DNA from: Komagataeibacter xylinus NBRC 15237
Lineage (GTDB): Bacteria; Pseudomonadota; Alphaproteobacteria; Acetobacterales; Acetobacteraceae
Length of the DNA stretch: 49,840 nt
Assembly: GCF_001571345.1 (NCBI RefSeq)
Contig: NZ_BCTP01000022.1
Coordinates: 1 to 49,840 of the forward strand
Direction: 5' to 3'
In this document: piece by piece, positions 16,200 to 24,535 of the stretch
Layout of the letters: the number at the start of each line of letters is the position of its first letter
Numbering within the stretch: the stretch's first letter is position 1
Program-made: the position numbers and the translations under genes
The notes under the pieces: model-generated
What the model was told of the DNA's origin: nothing
The model's input: the letters and a program-made list of their open reading frames with translations, nothing else
Database searches by the model: none

Positions 16200-18421
16200 T
16201 CTGATTCTGTGAATGGAGAAGACACTTGGGAACCACATGTTGCCGAAATTTCGCCAGGCCTTCGGCCATCCAGCGCTGGCTTATCTCGAAGCTTGTTTAA
16301 CATTCCCTCCAACGCTTCAACGTCTCCGGACACAGCATCCCGTTCCTCTGGACTTAACCAGACCTCTTCCAGTAAACGATTAGCTGCTTGTTGAGCGGCC
16401 AGGACAACGCCCTTGGCGCTTGGCTTCGGAATGTTGAAATAACAGCGTGCGCATGCCATGCGATGCGGACAAGTGCTCCAAAACGCATTGCTACAGTAAG
16501 AATCACCTAAATCGTAATACTTCCAGGGTGCTCCATCCTTCGTTGCGCCTGCCGCAATAACCTCATTATCAATAACAATTTCGATCATCCGCGCCGCCTG
16601 ATCCGCCTTGGCAAACGCACTCGCCAATTGCGTAGGTTTCGACCGAACATAGCTCATCGTCGATTGAACGGACGTATGGCCGCACCATTTTGCCAAATCG
16701 AATATTGTCATTCCTTGCGGAACACTGGCCAGCATAGAAACGGCTGAAGCCCGTCCACGGTGACTTGTAATACGGCCTTTACTGTCCTCAATCGGAATAC
16801 CAGCCTTTTTGCACAAAAGCGGGATAACAGTCTGATTTAAAACTTCCTTCGCGATTGGCCTGTTTCGAAGTTGAAAGAGAAAATGCACATGTTCACCGGT
16901 TCTCCGATCAAGATGTTTGCGGGGTGACGCTCGTTTTTTCATCCAGGCCGTAATGTACTTATGAACAGCATGGCCGACCGGTTTGGTATACGCAACCGAA
17001 GTTTTGCCTTCCGGAACATCAAGCCAGCAGACCTGCCCTGCCGGAACGACGTTGCCAGACTGATCAACCACATCCTCTGATTGCTCGCGCGTGCAGCCGA
17101 CCCGAAGTCGGGCGATCTCATTGCTCCGAAGGCCTGCATGTGTCCACACCACGGCGATTGCCTGCAACAGGGCGAATGGATAGAAACAGTCAGGAGAAAG
17201 ATCGTCTGGTTCAATGTTGAAGCTGGCCCAGGTCAGTTTCAGCCAAGAAGCATCATCTATGGTCCTGGGATTTACGCCAAGATATTTCGCAATATTCTTC
17301 GGTGTCGAGAGATGATATCGCGGATTACACCGGAGCTGCGCCCATTCCCAACTCTGAATATCAGATAAAAACCGACGCATAACCTGATAATAAGCAACTT
17401 TCGTTGGAGCCTGTAGAGGCTGGCCAACTGTTGGGATCAGACGATAATCAAAGGTGGAACCGCCCCAATCGCCAATACGTAACCTGTCGACGGCGGCGAG
17501 ATAGTCGGCACATACCGATACCGTCCATTGCTCTGGTCCTGTGACCTCAGGATGCTCGCGACCCAACCAGATTCCGATACGGGTCAGAGTGTTGTAAACT
17601 GCTCGCCTCGACCCTTCTCGCAACGTTGTTGTTTCCAACCAACGTCGGCACCATGTCATCCACTCAGGATTGATATTATCAGTTTCAGTTCCATGACGAG
17701 GTTGGTATGCCTGGAAATGAATAACCTTCGATGTAAGCCCCATTGCGGCCAAACCGTTTGACAATATTCCAATCCGCTTGGCGATATGATTTCCTGTGTA
17801 ACACTCTCGTGTATGTTCCAGTATCTTCCTATCAAAACTTTCAAGTTTTGGATTCTCGCCTTGTAATGCAACTGCAGCAAATACTGATGGTACGAGGGGC
17901 CGAACGGTCTGACAGACGAAGCCGACACGGGTTAGGGCCGAGAACAGACGCTCACATTCTGTATCAACAATCTCCGCTCCAAAAACCAATCGGGCAACGA
18001 CAGCCGTCGCCACATTGCGTTGAATTTTGTACACGCTTCGAAAACCACACAGAAGATAAGCGACTGCAATCAACTGCGGTACCATTCCGGTTTTTTTCAG
18101 AACAGGACTATTATTGATAATCTCAACCCACAGGTCTTCACTCCACCCCCAGTAGGGTTTTTCCTGGTGTGCGACCGTCAGAAGCAAATACTTCAAAGCA
18201 CGATGGCTGTTAGCGCGGTCGAGATTGCTGCGATACAGGATGTCCGTCAGAGGCTTATGAAGACGCGGAGCCTGCCGTTTCGTAATAACAAGATTTTCTT
18301 CTTTCCAACGTCTGACAACTTTTAATTCGTCTGCAGACAATGTCGCCCGTCTGTCGTATTCATCGAGATTAATGTGGAATTTGTATTCGGGCTGGATGTG
18401 AGAAACCTGATATTCGGCCAC
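16196..18421 (-). CDS. Large tyrosine recombinase, TnpB-like (Tn554 family)
   Basis: 741 residues. The C-terminal catalytic domain has R432 (AGLRSNEIARL), H554-x2-R557 (TSHRGR), H582 (WCGHTSV) and the nucleophile Y591 (TMSYVRS). It is followed by a cysteine cluster C643, C651, C657, C660 (CPHRMACARC), which is typical of TnpB-type recombinases and probably binds zinc. The long N-terminal part should hold the core-binding domain. The start is the GTG at 18421 because GGAGG sits 8 bases upstream, within the last codons of the small recombinase, whose TAG ends 4 bases before. Codon use is less GC-rich than in neighbouring plasmid genes. Confidence 0.88.
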   Translation of the reverse strand: MAEYQVSHIQPEYKFHINLDEYDRRATLSADELKVVRRWKEENLVITKRQAPRLHKPLTDILYRSNLDRANSHRALKYLLLTVAHQEKPYWGWSEDLWVEIINNSPVLKKTGMVPQLIAVAYLLCGFRSVYKIQRNVATAVVARLVFGAEIVDTECERLFSALTRVGFVCQTVRPLVPSVFAAVALQGENPKLESFDRKILEHTRECYTGNHIAKRIGILSNGLAAMGLTSKVIHFQAYQPRHGTETDNINPEWMTWCRRWLETTTLREGSRRAVYNTLTRIGIWLGREHPEVTGPEQWTVSVCADYLAAVDRLRIGDWGGSTFDYRLIPTVGQPLQAPTKVAYYQVMRRFLSDIQSWEWAQLRCNPRYHLSTPKNIAKYLGVNPRTIDDASWLKLTWASFNIEPDDLSPDCFYPFALLQAIAVVWTHAGLRSNEIARLRVGCTREQSEDVVDQSGNVVPAGQVCWLDVPEGKTSVAYTKPVGHAVHKYITAWMKKRASPRKHLDRRTGEHVHFLFQLRNRPIAKEVLNQTVIPLLCKKAGIPIEDSKGRITSHRGRASAVSMLASVPQGMTIFDLAKWCGHTSVQSTMSYVRSKPTQLASAFAKADQAARMIEIVIDNEVIAAGATKDGAPWKYYDLGDSYCSNAFWSTCPHRMACARCYFNIPKPSAKGVVLAAQQAANRLLEEVWLSPEERDAVSGDVEALEGMLNKLRDKPALDGRRPGEISATCGSQVSSPFTESE

Positions 18422-18425
18422 TGTT

Positions 18426-19457
18426 CTATCCTCCGAAGACCCTGTTACCAAGATTCATATCCATCTGTTCGACCGAGTGTGCGATTTTACGGAGAAGATC
18501 TTCACCAGATAGATGGATATAAAGTGTCGTACTTTGAACATTGCGGTGTCCGGCATACGTTGCGATATCGTGCAGACGCCAGCCTGACCGGGCCAAGTGC
18601 GTCAGTCTCAGATGTCTCAAGGTATGAGTACTGAACGCCGGTATGCCGGCTTGAAGGGCAAGACGTCTGACAGTTTTGCTCCATGACCACTTCGTTATGG
18701 GCTGTCGAAAGTTTCGATCTGACTCAGACAGAAACAAGGCACCTGAATGGGTTGTCGCACCGCGTCGACGATGTAAATACACTGCCAACACAGGACAAAT
18801 CACTGCTGAGTAACAAACCACTCGAGCGTGTGCACTTTTACTCGTCTCAGCCCGAATAGTGAGGAGACGTCTCGCAGGGTCAATATCCGACACCCTCAAA
18901 CCTACTAACTCTTCTCGGCGCAGTGCGCCATAGTAGGCCAAGGCGAACATGAGGCGATTTCTGACTGTTTCCTGTGCGACTATTTCTTGCAAGCGAGCCC
19001 ATTCTTCGTCAGATGGCAAATATGGCAGTAATTTGGAACGACGTACCAAACCATACCTGAACCCGACATGCTCCGAGAGTGGGCCGCGCCCTACAACCGC
19101 CTGCCCTCGCGGCACCGGATTTCGATGTTTGATTCCTTCAAAGACCAAATGATCATACCAAAGTCGGACGGCGGACAGGCGCTGATGAAGCGTAGCATTG
19201 CTCACAGCAGCGCGAGTGGATAGGAAAGGAACGTCTTCTCCACGTAAATACCTTACAAATAGTGAAACATGACTCAAAGTTGCTGCCTCAGGAGCAACAC
19301 CTGCTGCCTCACAAAAAAACAGATACTGTTCCAGACCTCTGGCATAGGCGTCTATGGTAGCGGGCGAACGGCCAAGATTGTCGAGCAACGAAAGCCATAA
19401 GCATCCTTGAGAGTTCTCAGAAACCTGCGGATATCGTGACCATTTAGGCTCAGGCAT
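18426..19457 (-). CDS. Small tyrosine recombinase, TnpA-like (Tn554 family)
   Basis: 343 residues. It has a SAM-like N-terminal domain (residues 20-110) and a complete catalytic set: R180 (GALRREEL), H278-x2-R281 (THTLRHLR), H304 (AGHRNVQ) and Y313 (TTLYIH). The ATG at 19457 has AAGGGAGGG about 6 bases upstream and is preferred over 19478. It is the first gene of the element operon. Together with the large recombinase it should catalyse excision and site-specific insertion. Confidence 0.9.
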   Translation of the reverse strand: MPEPKWSRYPQVSENSQGCLWLSLLDNLGRSPATIDAYARGLEQYLFFCEAAGVAPEAATLSHVSLFVRYLRGEDVPFLSTRAAVSNATLHQRLSAVRLWYDHLVFEGIKHRNPVPRGQAVVGRGPLSEHVGFRYGLVRRSKLLPYLPSDEEWARLQEIVAQETVRNRLMFALAYYGALRREELVGLRVSDIDPARRLLTIRAETSKSAHARVVCYSAVICPVLAVYLHRRRGATTHSGALFLSESDRNFRQPITKWSWSKTVRRLALQAGIPAFSTHTLRHLRLTHLARSGWRLHDIATYAGHRNVQSTTLYIHLSGEDLLRKIAHSVEQMDMNLGNRVFGG

Positions 19458-19499
19458 CGTACCCTCCCTTTGCAACACGAAGGTATAGATTCAAGCCGA

Positions 19500-19508
19500 T
19501 GTATTCCA
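19500..19508 (-). repeat. Terminal inverted repeat, end next to the small recombinase
   Basis: TGTATTCCA at 19500-19508 is the reverse complement of the repeat at 13946-13954. It lies 12 bases inside the border at 19520 and about 43 bases upstream of the small recombinase start, so a recombinase bound here could also repress the operon. Confidence 0.6.
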
Positions 19509-19520
19509 ACTAACTTATAA

Positions 19521-20378
19521 GATGCTCTGCGAATCATCGCCCACGCAGAACAGTTCTCCGGATTTCTTGCTGAGCAGGGTGAGCCAGAGATACTGCGCGC
19601 GGTTCACATCCTGAAATTCATCCGCCATCACGGCTGTGAAGCGGCCTGTCCAGCGGCGATGATAGGCCGGATCATGGAGCATGGCGAGAGTCGGCCACAT
19701 CAGGAGATCGCCAAAGTCCGCCGCGTTCTGCTCACGCAGAATGGCCTGATACCGGCCATAGAGCCCGACCACGAAACGCCAGCTCTCATGATCCACGAAG
19801 CGGTTGGCCGCCTGTCGCTTGCGGATCATGCTCTCGACATGCGCCCGGGCGGCTTCCGGTGTCACCAGATCCTCCTTCAGGCGCGAGATCCGCTCGGCCA
19901 TCTTTTTGATCTGTTTCGCATCTCCGGGAGCCCCCTCCTGCGGAACAGGAAGCTCCTCTTTCGGCATCGCCTTGATCAGGCGGCGCACAATCCCAAGACT
20001 GTCATCCGCATCGCGGATGTCGAAGCCGCTGCGCAGATGTGCCACTTCCGGCTCTGCACGAAGCTGGCGGGAGGCGAGCGCGTGGAATGTGCCGAGCCAG
20101 GTGGGCACCGAGTGCGGACCCAGAACGCCGGCGATGCGTTTCCGCATTTCCTGCGCGGCTTTGTTGGTGAAGGTGACGCACAGGATCTGACCCGGCACCA
20201 TGCCATACAGCTCGATGCGCGTCGCCACGCCGGCTGTCAGGGTTTTGGTCTTACCCGTGCCGGCACCGGCCAGGACCAGAACATGGCCGAGAGCCATGGC
20301 GGCGCGGCGCTGTTCCGCCGTCAGATCGTCAAGGATCGGCGCCAGGGCATACGGAACAGGAAGATCATCGGGTGTCAT
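19521..20378 (-). pseudogene. 5' part of a UvrD/Rep-type helicase gene split by an insertion
   Basis: 286 host codons of a superfamily 1A helicase: Q-motif TAEQRRAAM, Walker A AGAGTGKT (residues 37-44), motif Ia TFTNKAAQEMRKRI, GTFHALASRQLR, and Walker B DEFQDVN near 253-259. It ends at GDDSQSI, where the inserted element supplies Leu and a TAA. The ATG at 20378 overlaps the preceding gene's stop (ATGA at 20375-20378) and fixes the start. Translation now yields a 287-residue product without motifs IV-VI, so helicase activity should be lost unless the element excises. Confidence 0.92.
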
Positions 20379-21049
20379 AGCTCTTCGATCCCTTCCGCCA
20401 GACAACCATGCGTTTCGGTGATCTCACCGGTCGAGAGCAGGAGCGTCGCCGGGTAGGAGAGATCCCAGGTCTCAAGCCCGCGCTCCCAGCGTCCGTCGAT
20501 GACCAGACCGAGCGGACAGCCGACACGCTCATAAAGCCGCACAGCGGTCTGCGGGATCGGCGGATCCTCTTCGATCGGAGCATCGCTCCGGCGCAGATGA
20601 CGGGTCCAGATCTCGGCAGCCGGGGCCGATCGGGCGAACACCTCGGCGAGGTCCGTCACGAAGGCCAGGCGTGCAACGCCGAGATCCGCGTAATGGGCAA
20701 CAGTGGTCATGACAGTCTCCTGTGTCAGGTGATCCTGGAAACAGGATCGGTCAGCCGACAGGTCTGTGGCCCGCCAGCCGGCAATGACGATCACCTCGTG
20801 ATCATCGGTGAAGAGGACGATGCGCCCTTCCAGATCCCAGCCCTGAGGCAGGGAGGTGTCGCGTTCGCCGCCAATCACCACACCCCGGAATTCCGCTTTC
20901 CCGTCACCGATCTCGACAAAACAGTCAGGCTCGGCACATCCATGCGGGCGATGCTTCTTCCAGATCGCATTGGCCTGAGCGTGACCGGGAAGGATGTCCA
21001 GAAGGCGTCTCCGCCAGTTCTCGGACGCGAAAGGTTCGAACCAGCTCAT
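20375..21049 (-). CDS. Hypothetical protein between primase and helicase genes
   Basis: 224 residues, no recognised domain. It starts MSWFEPFASENWRRRLLDILP and has an acidic middle with the strand-rich segment GRIVLFTDDHEVIVIAGW. The ATG at 21049 overlaps the primase TGA (ATGA at 21046-21049), and its own TGA overlaps the uvrD start, so the three genes are translationally linked. This context suggests a role in DNA metabolism of incoming plasmid DNA. The longer frame reaching 21172 is rejected. Confidence 0.6.
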   Translation of the reverse strand: MSWFEPFASENWRRRLLDILPGHAQANAIWKKHRPHGCAEPDCFVEIGDGKAEFRGVVIGGERDTSLPQGWDLEGRIVLFTDDHEVIVIAGWRATDLSADRSCFQDHLTQETVMTTVAHYADLGVARLAFVTDLAEVFARSAPAAEIWTRHLRRSDAPIEEDPPIPQTAVRLYERVGCPLGLVIDGRWERGLETWDLSYPATLLLSTGEITETHGCLAEGIEEL

Positions 21050-22236
21050 AGGGAAGCTCCTGGAGAAGAGGTCGCTGAGCGCGCTGTGGCAGGGGATGGC
21101 GCCCTGGCAGGTTCCGGGGCTGGCGCTGCCTGATGGCGCGCCGGGCTGTTCGCCCTGGCCTGATCCAGCCACGAGGAGGAAACGGCATCCGGCTGCGTTG
21201 CGGGCTTTGTGGTGATAGCGTCGGAAAGACGCGGCAGAGATCCGGCAGGGGCGGCTCCGCCCTGAGCCTCTTCTCCGTGCACCCTCAGAGCCTTGTTCCA
21301 GTCGTCTCCCGGTGTTTTCGGAGAGATACGTCCCGACCAGAGCCCGACCTCCTGGGCCATGGCGGCCAGCTTCGCGGCGTAGACGTGACCCTGACGGTCA
21401 TTATCGACAGCGATGACCAGGCGGGCATCGGGCTGTTTCGCCACGGTCGCCATGACCTGTTTCAGATTGGCCTCACTCTCCGGGCTCATCCCACCACCCG
21501 TCGAAGTGTAGAGCGATCCTTTTTTGAAACGATCCAGTGCGGCAAAGGACAGCGCATCAATGGCGGCTTCCGTGACCACAAGCCGCCGTGCGGGCTCCGT
21601 TCCCTCGTCCGCCCGAAATCCGAACAGACGCTTGCCGCCGCCGCCCGTTGAAAAACCCTTGTACTCGGGTCCGCGCATCTCCATGCCGGTGAACTGGCCG
21701 TCCGCGTCACGATGGCCGAACCAGGCAGTCCCGTTCGGGCCTTCCTTCAGCACGCCCTGACGTCCGGCCACCGCCACGATGCTGCCCGGCAACCCGCGTT
21801 CTTCGGTGAGATACCGCCATGCCGGGGTGCCTTCCTGCGGCGCTGAACGACGGCCCCACAACTCGGCCGGCTCGCGGCGCGGCCTGTCACTTACGCCTTT
21901 GGTCCGCTCAGCGACTTCGAGTGTCGGGCTTTTACCGATCAGATCGCGCAGCTCGCGCCGGACATGGCCGAGGTTCTTCGACGGATCGAGATGCTGCACG
22001 AGTTTGAAAACGTCGCCTTTTCCGTCCCCTTTCGGATCCCACCAGCCTTTGCCGTCATGATTCACGATGATTGCCTCGTTTTCACGGCGGAATTTCAGGT
22101 TGCGGGCCGAGCGCTGCGCCGTGGCTTCGCGGTCCAGTTTGAAGCCGGCTTTTTCGAGCACAAGAACGCAGCTCACCTCACGGCGAAGTTCTTCGAGTTC
22201 TTTCTGTTGTGCTTCTGCGGAATTTGCGTAAGCCAT
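21046..22236 (-). CDS. Toprim-domain primase-like protein (DUF3991/TraC-like)
   Basis: 396 residues. The N-terminal 100 contain a helix-turn pattern and the DUF3991-like stretch NHDGKGWWDPKGDGKGDVFKL. The middle has a Toprim fold with E223 (VVTEAAIDALSF) and D278-x-D280 (AVDNDRQG). The C-terminal 60 residues are Ala/Pro/Ser-rich and disordered. Such proteins accompany mobilisation and priming functions on alphaproteobacterial plasmids; no relaxase gene is in the window. The ATG at 22236 begins the minus-strand operon primase - hypothetical - uvrD - SRAP. Confidence 0.82.
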   Translation of the reverse strand: MAYANSAEAQQKELEELRREVSCVLVLEKAGFKLDREATAQRSARNLKFRRENEAIIVNHDGKGWWDPKGDGKGDVFKLVQHLDPSKNLGHVRRELRDLIGKSPTLEVAERTKGVSDRPRREPAELWGRRSAPQEGTPAWRYLTEERGLPGSIVAVAGRQGVLKEGPNGTAWFGHRDADGQFTGMEMRGPEYKGFSTGGGGKRLFGFRADEGTEPARRLVVTEAAIDALSFAALDRFKKGSLYTSTGGGMSPESEANLKQVMATVAKQPDARLVIAVDNDRQGHVYAAKLAAMAQEVGLWSGRISPKTPGDDWNKALRVHGEEAQGGAAPAGSLPRLSDAITTKPATQPDAVSSSWLDQARANSPARHQAAPAPEPARAPSPATARSATSSPGASL

Positions 22237-22629
22237 GGAAGAAATCCTTTCACGAATAGCTTCGGCTTTCTGGTAAAACTATACTACAACTCGAACGCGA
22301 GAGCGAGTATTAAACACAATAAAACGCAACAAAAACCGCACCAAAGCGGGATTTATTACTTGCACTATCAATCTATACAGGATTTTTTCTTTCCGCCTGC
22401 CCGGCGGGGGTGCAGGGGGCAGCAAAGCCCCCTGCCTGCGCACCCAGCCCGCAACCGGCTGCACGACGGCACGCGACTGTTCAGGATCCGATCGGATTAA
22501 AGACGAACGAATAAACACGACGCGGGACACTCCTTCTGGAATGTTCCGCGTGCGCCCCCATCATGCGACTAACGAGAAAAAACTGAACTTAGAGACACGG
22601 AGCGCCCGATGCGTCCCGGCTCTGCAGCA
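22237..22629. other. Intergenic region with two strong hairpins
   Basis: No gene is supported. GCAGGGGGC (22412-22420) and GCCCCCTGC (22427-22435) form a perfect 9-bp stem with a 6-base loop. CGCGGGACACTCC (22521-22533) pairs with GGAATGTTCCGCG (22538-22550) with two G-U type mismatches. The second hairpin follows the fic operon on the minus strand and may terminate it. The first lies about 180 bases upstream of the primase gene. An oriT could be here but no nic-site pattern that I know is visible. Confidence 0.55.
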
Positions 22630-22845
22630 TCACCGGTCAAGGTGACGCTGCAGTTCCTCAAAATGTTCATTCATGGTCAGTTCGCCCTGGATGAACCGCG
22701 TGTTGATCCGTTCGATCTCCGCATCGAGTATCACGCCTTCAAGCCGACAACTTCCTCGCGCGTAATCGACCGCTTCCTGTCGCTGACGGCGTTCTTCCGC
22801 AGTAATGGAAGGCCGCGACTGGTCATTATTCCCGCATTCTTCCAT
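22630..22845 (-). CDS. VbhA-like Fic antitoxin, downstream copy
   Basis: 71 residues. GSCRLEG at residues 31-37 gives the inhibitory motif S32-x3-E36-G37 of class I Fic antitoxins, within a helix (EAVDYARGSCRLEG), followed by the usual short second region (INTRFIQGELTMNEHFEEL). The glutamate of this motif blocks ATP binding in the Fic active site. AGAGGA lies 9 bases before the ATG at 22845. It begins 48 bases after the Fic stop. A second VbhA-like gene precedes the Fic gene. Confidence 0.7.
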   Translation of the reverse strand: MEECGNNDQSRPSITAEERRQRQEAVDYARGSCRLEGVILDAEIERINTRFIQGELTMNEHFEELQRHLDR

Positions 22846-22893
22846 TTTTATATTCCTCTACCTGCTGGTCTGGCTTCGGGTCAGCGTTCCAAT

Positions 22894-23934
22894 TCAGGGA
22901 GAGGGATCGCCCGATGGATCATGCCGCCTGACTGATGCCGGGGTTTCGTCACTGACTGGCTCGCTGCCAGGTTTCTTCTGGCGATCGCCATAAGCCTTCG
23001 CCCGATCGAGCCAGTCCGGTGCCGTGGCCTTTGGTTCATAAGAACCGGAGCGCCCGATCAATGCGGTCGCCAGGGATGAAAAACTGCGGCTGGCAGGTGT
23101 TTCTCCCGCAGCACGGAAACTGACCTGATCCCCCGATCTGAGACCGTCGGCATGGCTTCCGAGATCCGCGAGATTGCCGATGTAAACGCGGTCGCCTGAA
23201 CCCATCATGAAATTATCACCCGAGCGTCCGGCGAATTTCCCATCATAGGCCTGACCGGGCGTCGTTGTGGCGATATAACGCTCATTCCAACTGAAATCAG
23301 AGTCATCCCGGAATGCCTTTTCGAGAAACCGGGTTGCCTTCACCAGAGCCTTATGACGGGTTGAATCCAGAAGTTCATCGAACATCCTGATCGCCGGCAT
23401 GTGATCGCCCTTCATACCGGCGATTGAGACGACGGCCATCCGCTCCTGCGAAATACCCTCGAAATCCAGGGTATGCCCTGCCTCGCGGGCAAAAGCCTCC
23501 CAGACGATCCGCTGCGTCCGTCCGTTTCCCTCACGAAATGGATGAATATGGTTCAGCTCGTTGAAAGGAACGGCAAGCTGTTCCGCAAATTCCATCCGCG
23601 ATAACCCTCGCAGATTGTCTTTTTCCGCCAGCCGTTCAAACAGTTTCCTGCCTTCCTGTTCAATCCGCTCAGGAGCGAGAAAGCCGCTCATGTCCCGGAC
23701 CAGAAGTGTTGTTCGCGGCTGTCCGGCCCAGCTGTATACATCCTGGAACAGGTGGTAATGTATCGCTTTTACCAGAGGAAAGCCCTGCAATGCAGGGAGT
23801 CCACGTTCATGCAGTTCTGCTTCCCGTGAAGCAGTCAGAAATTTTTCCAGCCGATCAAGTGCCTCTGGATCATGCTGGATCCCTTGCACATTCTCTAATG
23901 TCTCGCCATCGCTCTGGAGATAGGGATCGCCCAT
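22894..23934 (-). CDS. Fic-domain AMPylating toxin (VbhT-like)
   Basis: 346 residues. The Fic core spans about residues 20-200 with the complete active-site motif HPFREGNGRTQR (131-142), including catalytic His131 and the GNGR anion hole, and the upstream flap HYHLFQDVYSWAGQPRT. Fic enzymes transfer AMP from ATP to target proteins. Residues 200-346 form a beta-rich then disordered tail (SGDRVYIGNLADLGS, then Pro/Ser-rich). No inhibitory helix of its own is seen, fitting a class I arrangement with a separate antitoxin. It starts 12 bases after the upstream antitoxin stop. Confidence 0.9.
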   Translation of the reverse strand: MGDPYLQSDGETLENVQGIQHDPEALDRLEKFLTASREAELHERGLPALQGFPLVKAIHYHLFQDVYSWAGQPRTTLLVRDMSGFLAPERIEQEGRKLFERLAEKDNLRGLSRMEFAEQLAVPFNELNHIHPFREGNGRTQRIVWEAFAREAGHTLDFEGISQERMAVVSIAGMKGDHMPAIRMFDELLDSTRHKALVKATRFLEKAFRDDSDFSWNERYIATTTPGQAYDGKFAGRSGDNFMMGSGDRVYIGNLADLGSHADGLRSGDQVSFRAAGETPASRSFSSLATALIGRSGSYEPKATAPDWLDRAKAYGDRQKKPGSEPVSDETPASVRRHDPSGDPSP

Positions 23935-23946
23935 GTCTCAGGAAAA

Positions 23947-24156
23947 TCAGGCGGCTTCCGACCTTTTCTTCACGGATCGGCCGGTAATCGCCTCTATAAC
24001 CTGCCGTCGTGCTTCGTCGCCGGAAATCTCGCCGCGAGCGTAGGCATCGAGCACAGGGGCATCACGAGGGTCTTCGCGTAGTCCTTCAATCAGATTGTTT
24101 ACGCGCGCCTTATGTACTGCTCGTGTCCGGACGGCGATCTGCTCAGGTGTTAACAT
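23947..24156 (-). CDS. VbhA-like Fic antitoxin, upstream copy with altered motif
   Basis: 69 residues. The helix VHKARVNNLIEGLRED followed by VLDAYARGEISGDEARRQVIEAITG matches the antitoxin_VbhA domain in order and length. The inhibitory motif normally reads S/T-x3-E-G; here it is N20-x3-E24-G25, with Asn at the serine position. The ATG at 24156 is chosen because GGGAG lies 8 bases upstream. It is the first gene of the antitoxin-Fic-antitoxin operon. Confidence 0.78.
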   Translation of the reverse strand: MLTPEQIAVRTRAVHKARVNNLIEGLREDPRDAPVLDAYARGEISGDEARRQVIEAITGRSVKKRSEAA

Positions 24157-24257
24157 GGACGTGGCTCCCTCATCGGCAGTCGGAACAGTATCATACCCTG
24201 ACGATTTTCGCACACTTTCGCGCTTTTCCAGACGTCATTTCTGGTCGCCCTTTGCCC

Positions 24258-24461
24258 TTACCGCGCGCTGTCGAGAAGCTTCTCCCGGGCGATCCTGCGC
24301 ATCTCCAGGGCGCAACGCCGGAATTCGGCCCGCTGCCGGGCCGAAAGCTGCGGCAGATGACAGAGCTGGTCGAGGCCCGAGGCCGCAGCCTCATGATTCC
24401 GCGCATAGGCGCGGGCCTGTCCGCGAGGAGCGGTCAGGCGCCTGATAAAAACGCTGCACAT
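24258..24461 (-). CDS. Small basic helical protein
   Basis: 67 residues, arginine-rich and helical (LSARQRAEFRRCALEMRRIAREKLLDSAR). The ATG at 24461 has GGAG 8 bases upstream; a longer frame to 24539 is possible. It lies 74 bases after ssb on the same strand. I recognise no family; a nucleic-acid-binding role would fit the composition but is not shown. Confidence 0.45.
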   Translation of the reverse strand: MCSVFIRRLTAPRGQARAYARNHEAAASGLDQLCHLPQLSARQRAEFRRCALEMRRIAREKLLDSAR

Positions 24462-24535
24462 GGTGCTGACTCCGCACAGGGATTCCGGATGAAGTGCGCC
24501 ATTCCGGGCCGTCTCCGGCCCGAAAAAAGCCCGAC

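Larger units (their letters stand above)
13941..19520 (-). mobile_element. Tn554-like element with two tyrosine recombinases and a RecD2-type helicase
   Basis: A compact 5.58-kb element interrupts the uvrD gene. All three genes lie on the minus strand in the order small recombinase (19457-18426), large recombinase (18421-16196), helicase (16199-13980), with 4-base gap and ATGA overlap. Only about 40 bases remain at one end (13941-13979) and about 63 at the other. TGGAATACA is present as an inverted repeat at 13946-13954 and 19500-19508, near both ends. No target duplication is seen, as in Tn554, which also uses a TnpA/TnpB recombinase pair. The exact borders are fixed to within one or two bases by the restored uvrD frame. 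No resistance cargo is present. Confidence 0.85.

Noticed and set aside
14994-16394. Plus-strand frame of 466 codons
   Set aside because: It is the shadow of the RecD2-type helicase, which carries every expected motif.
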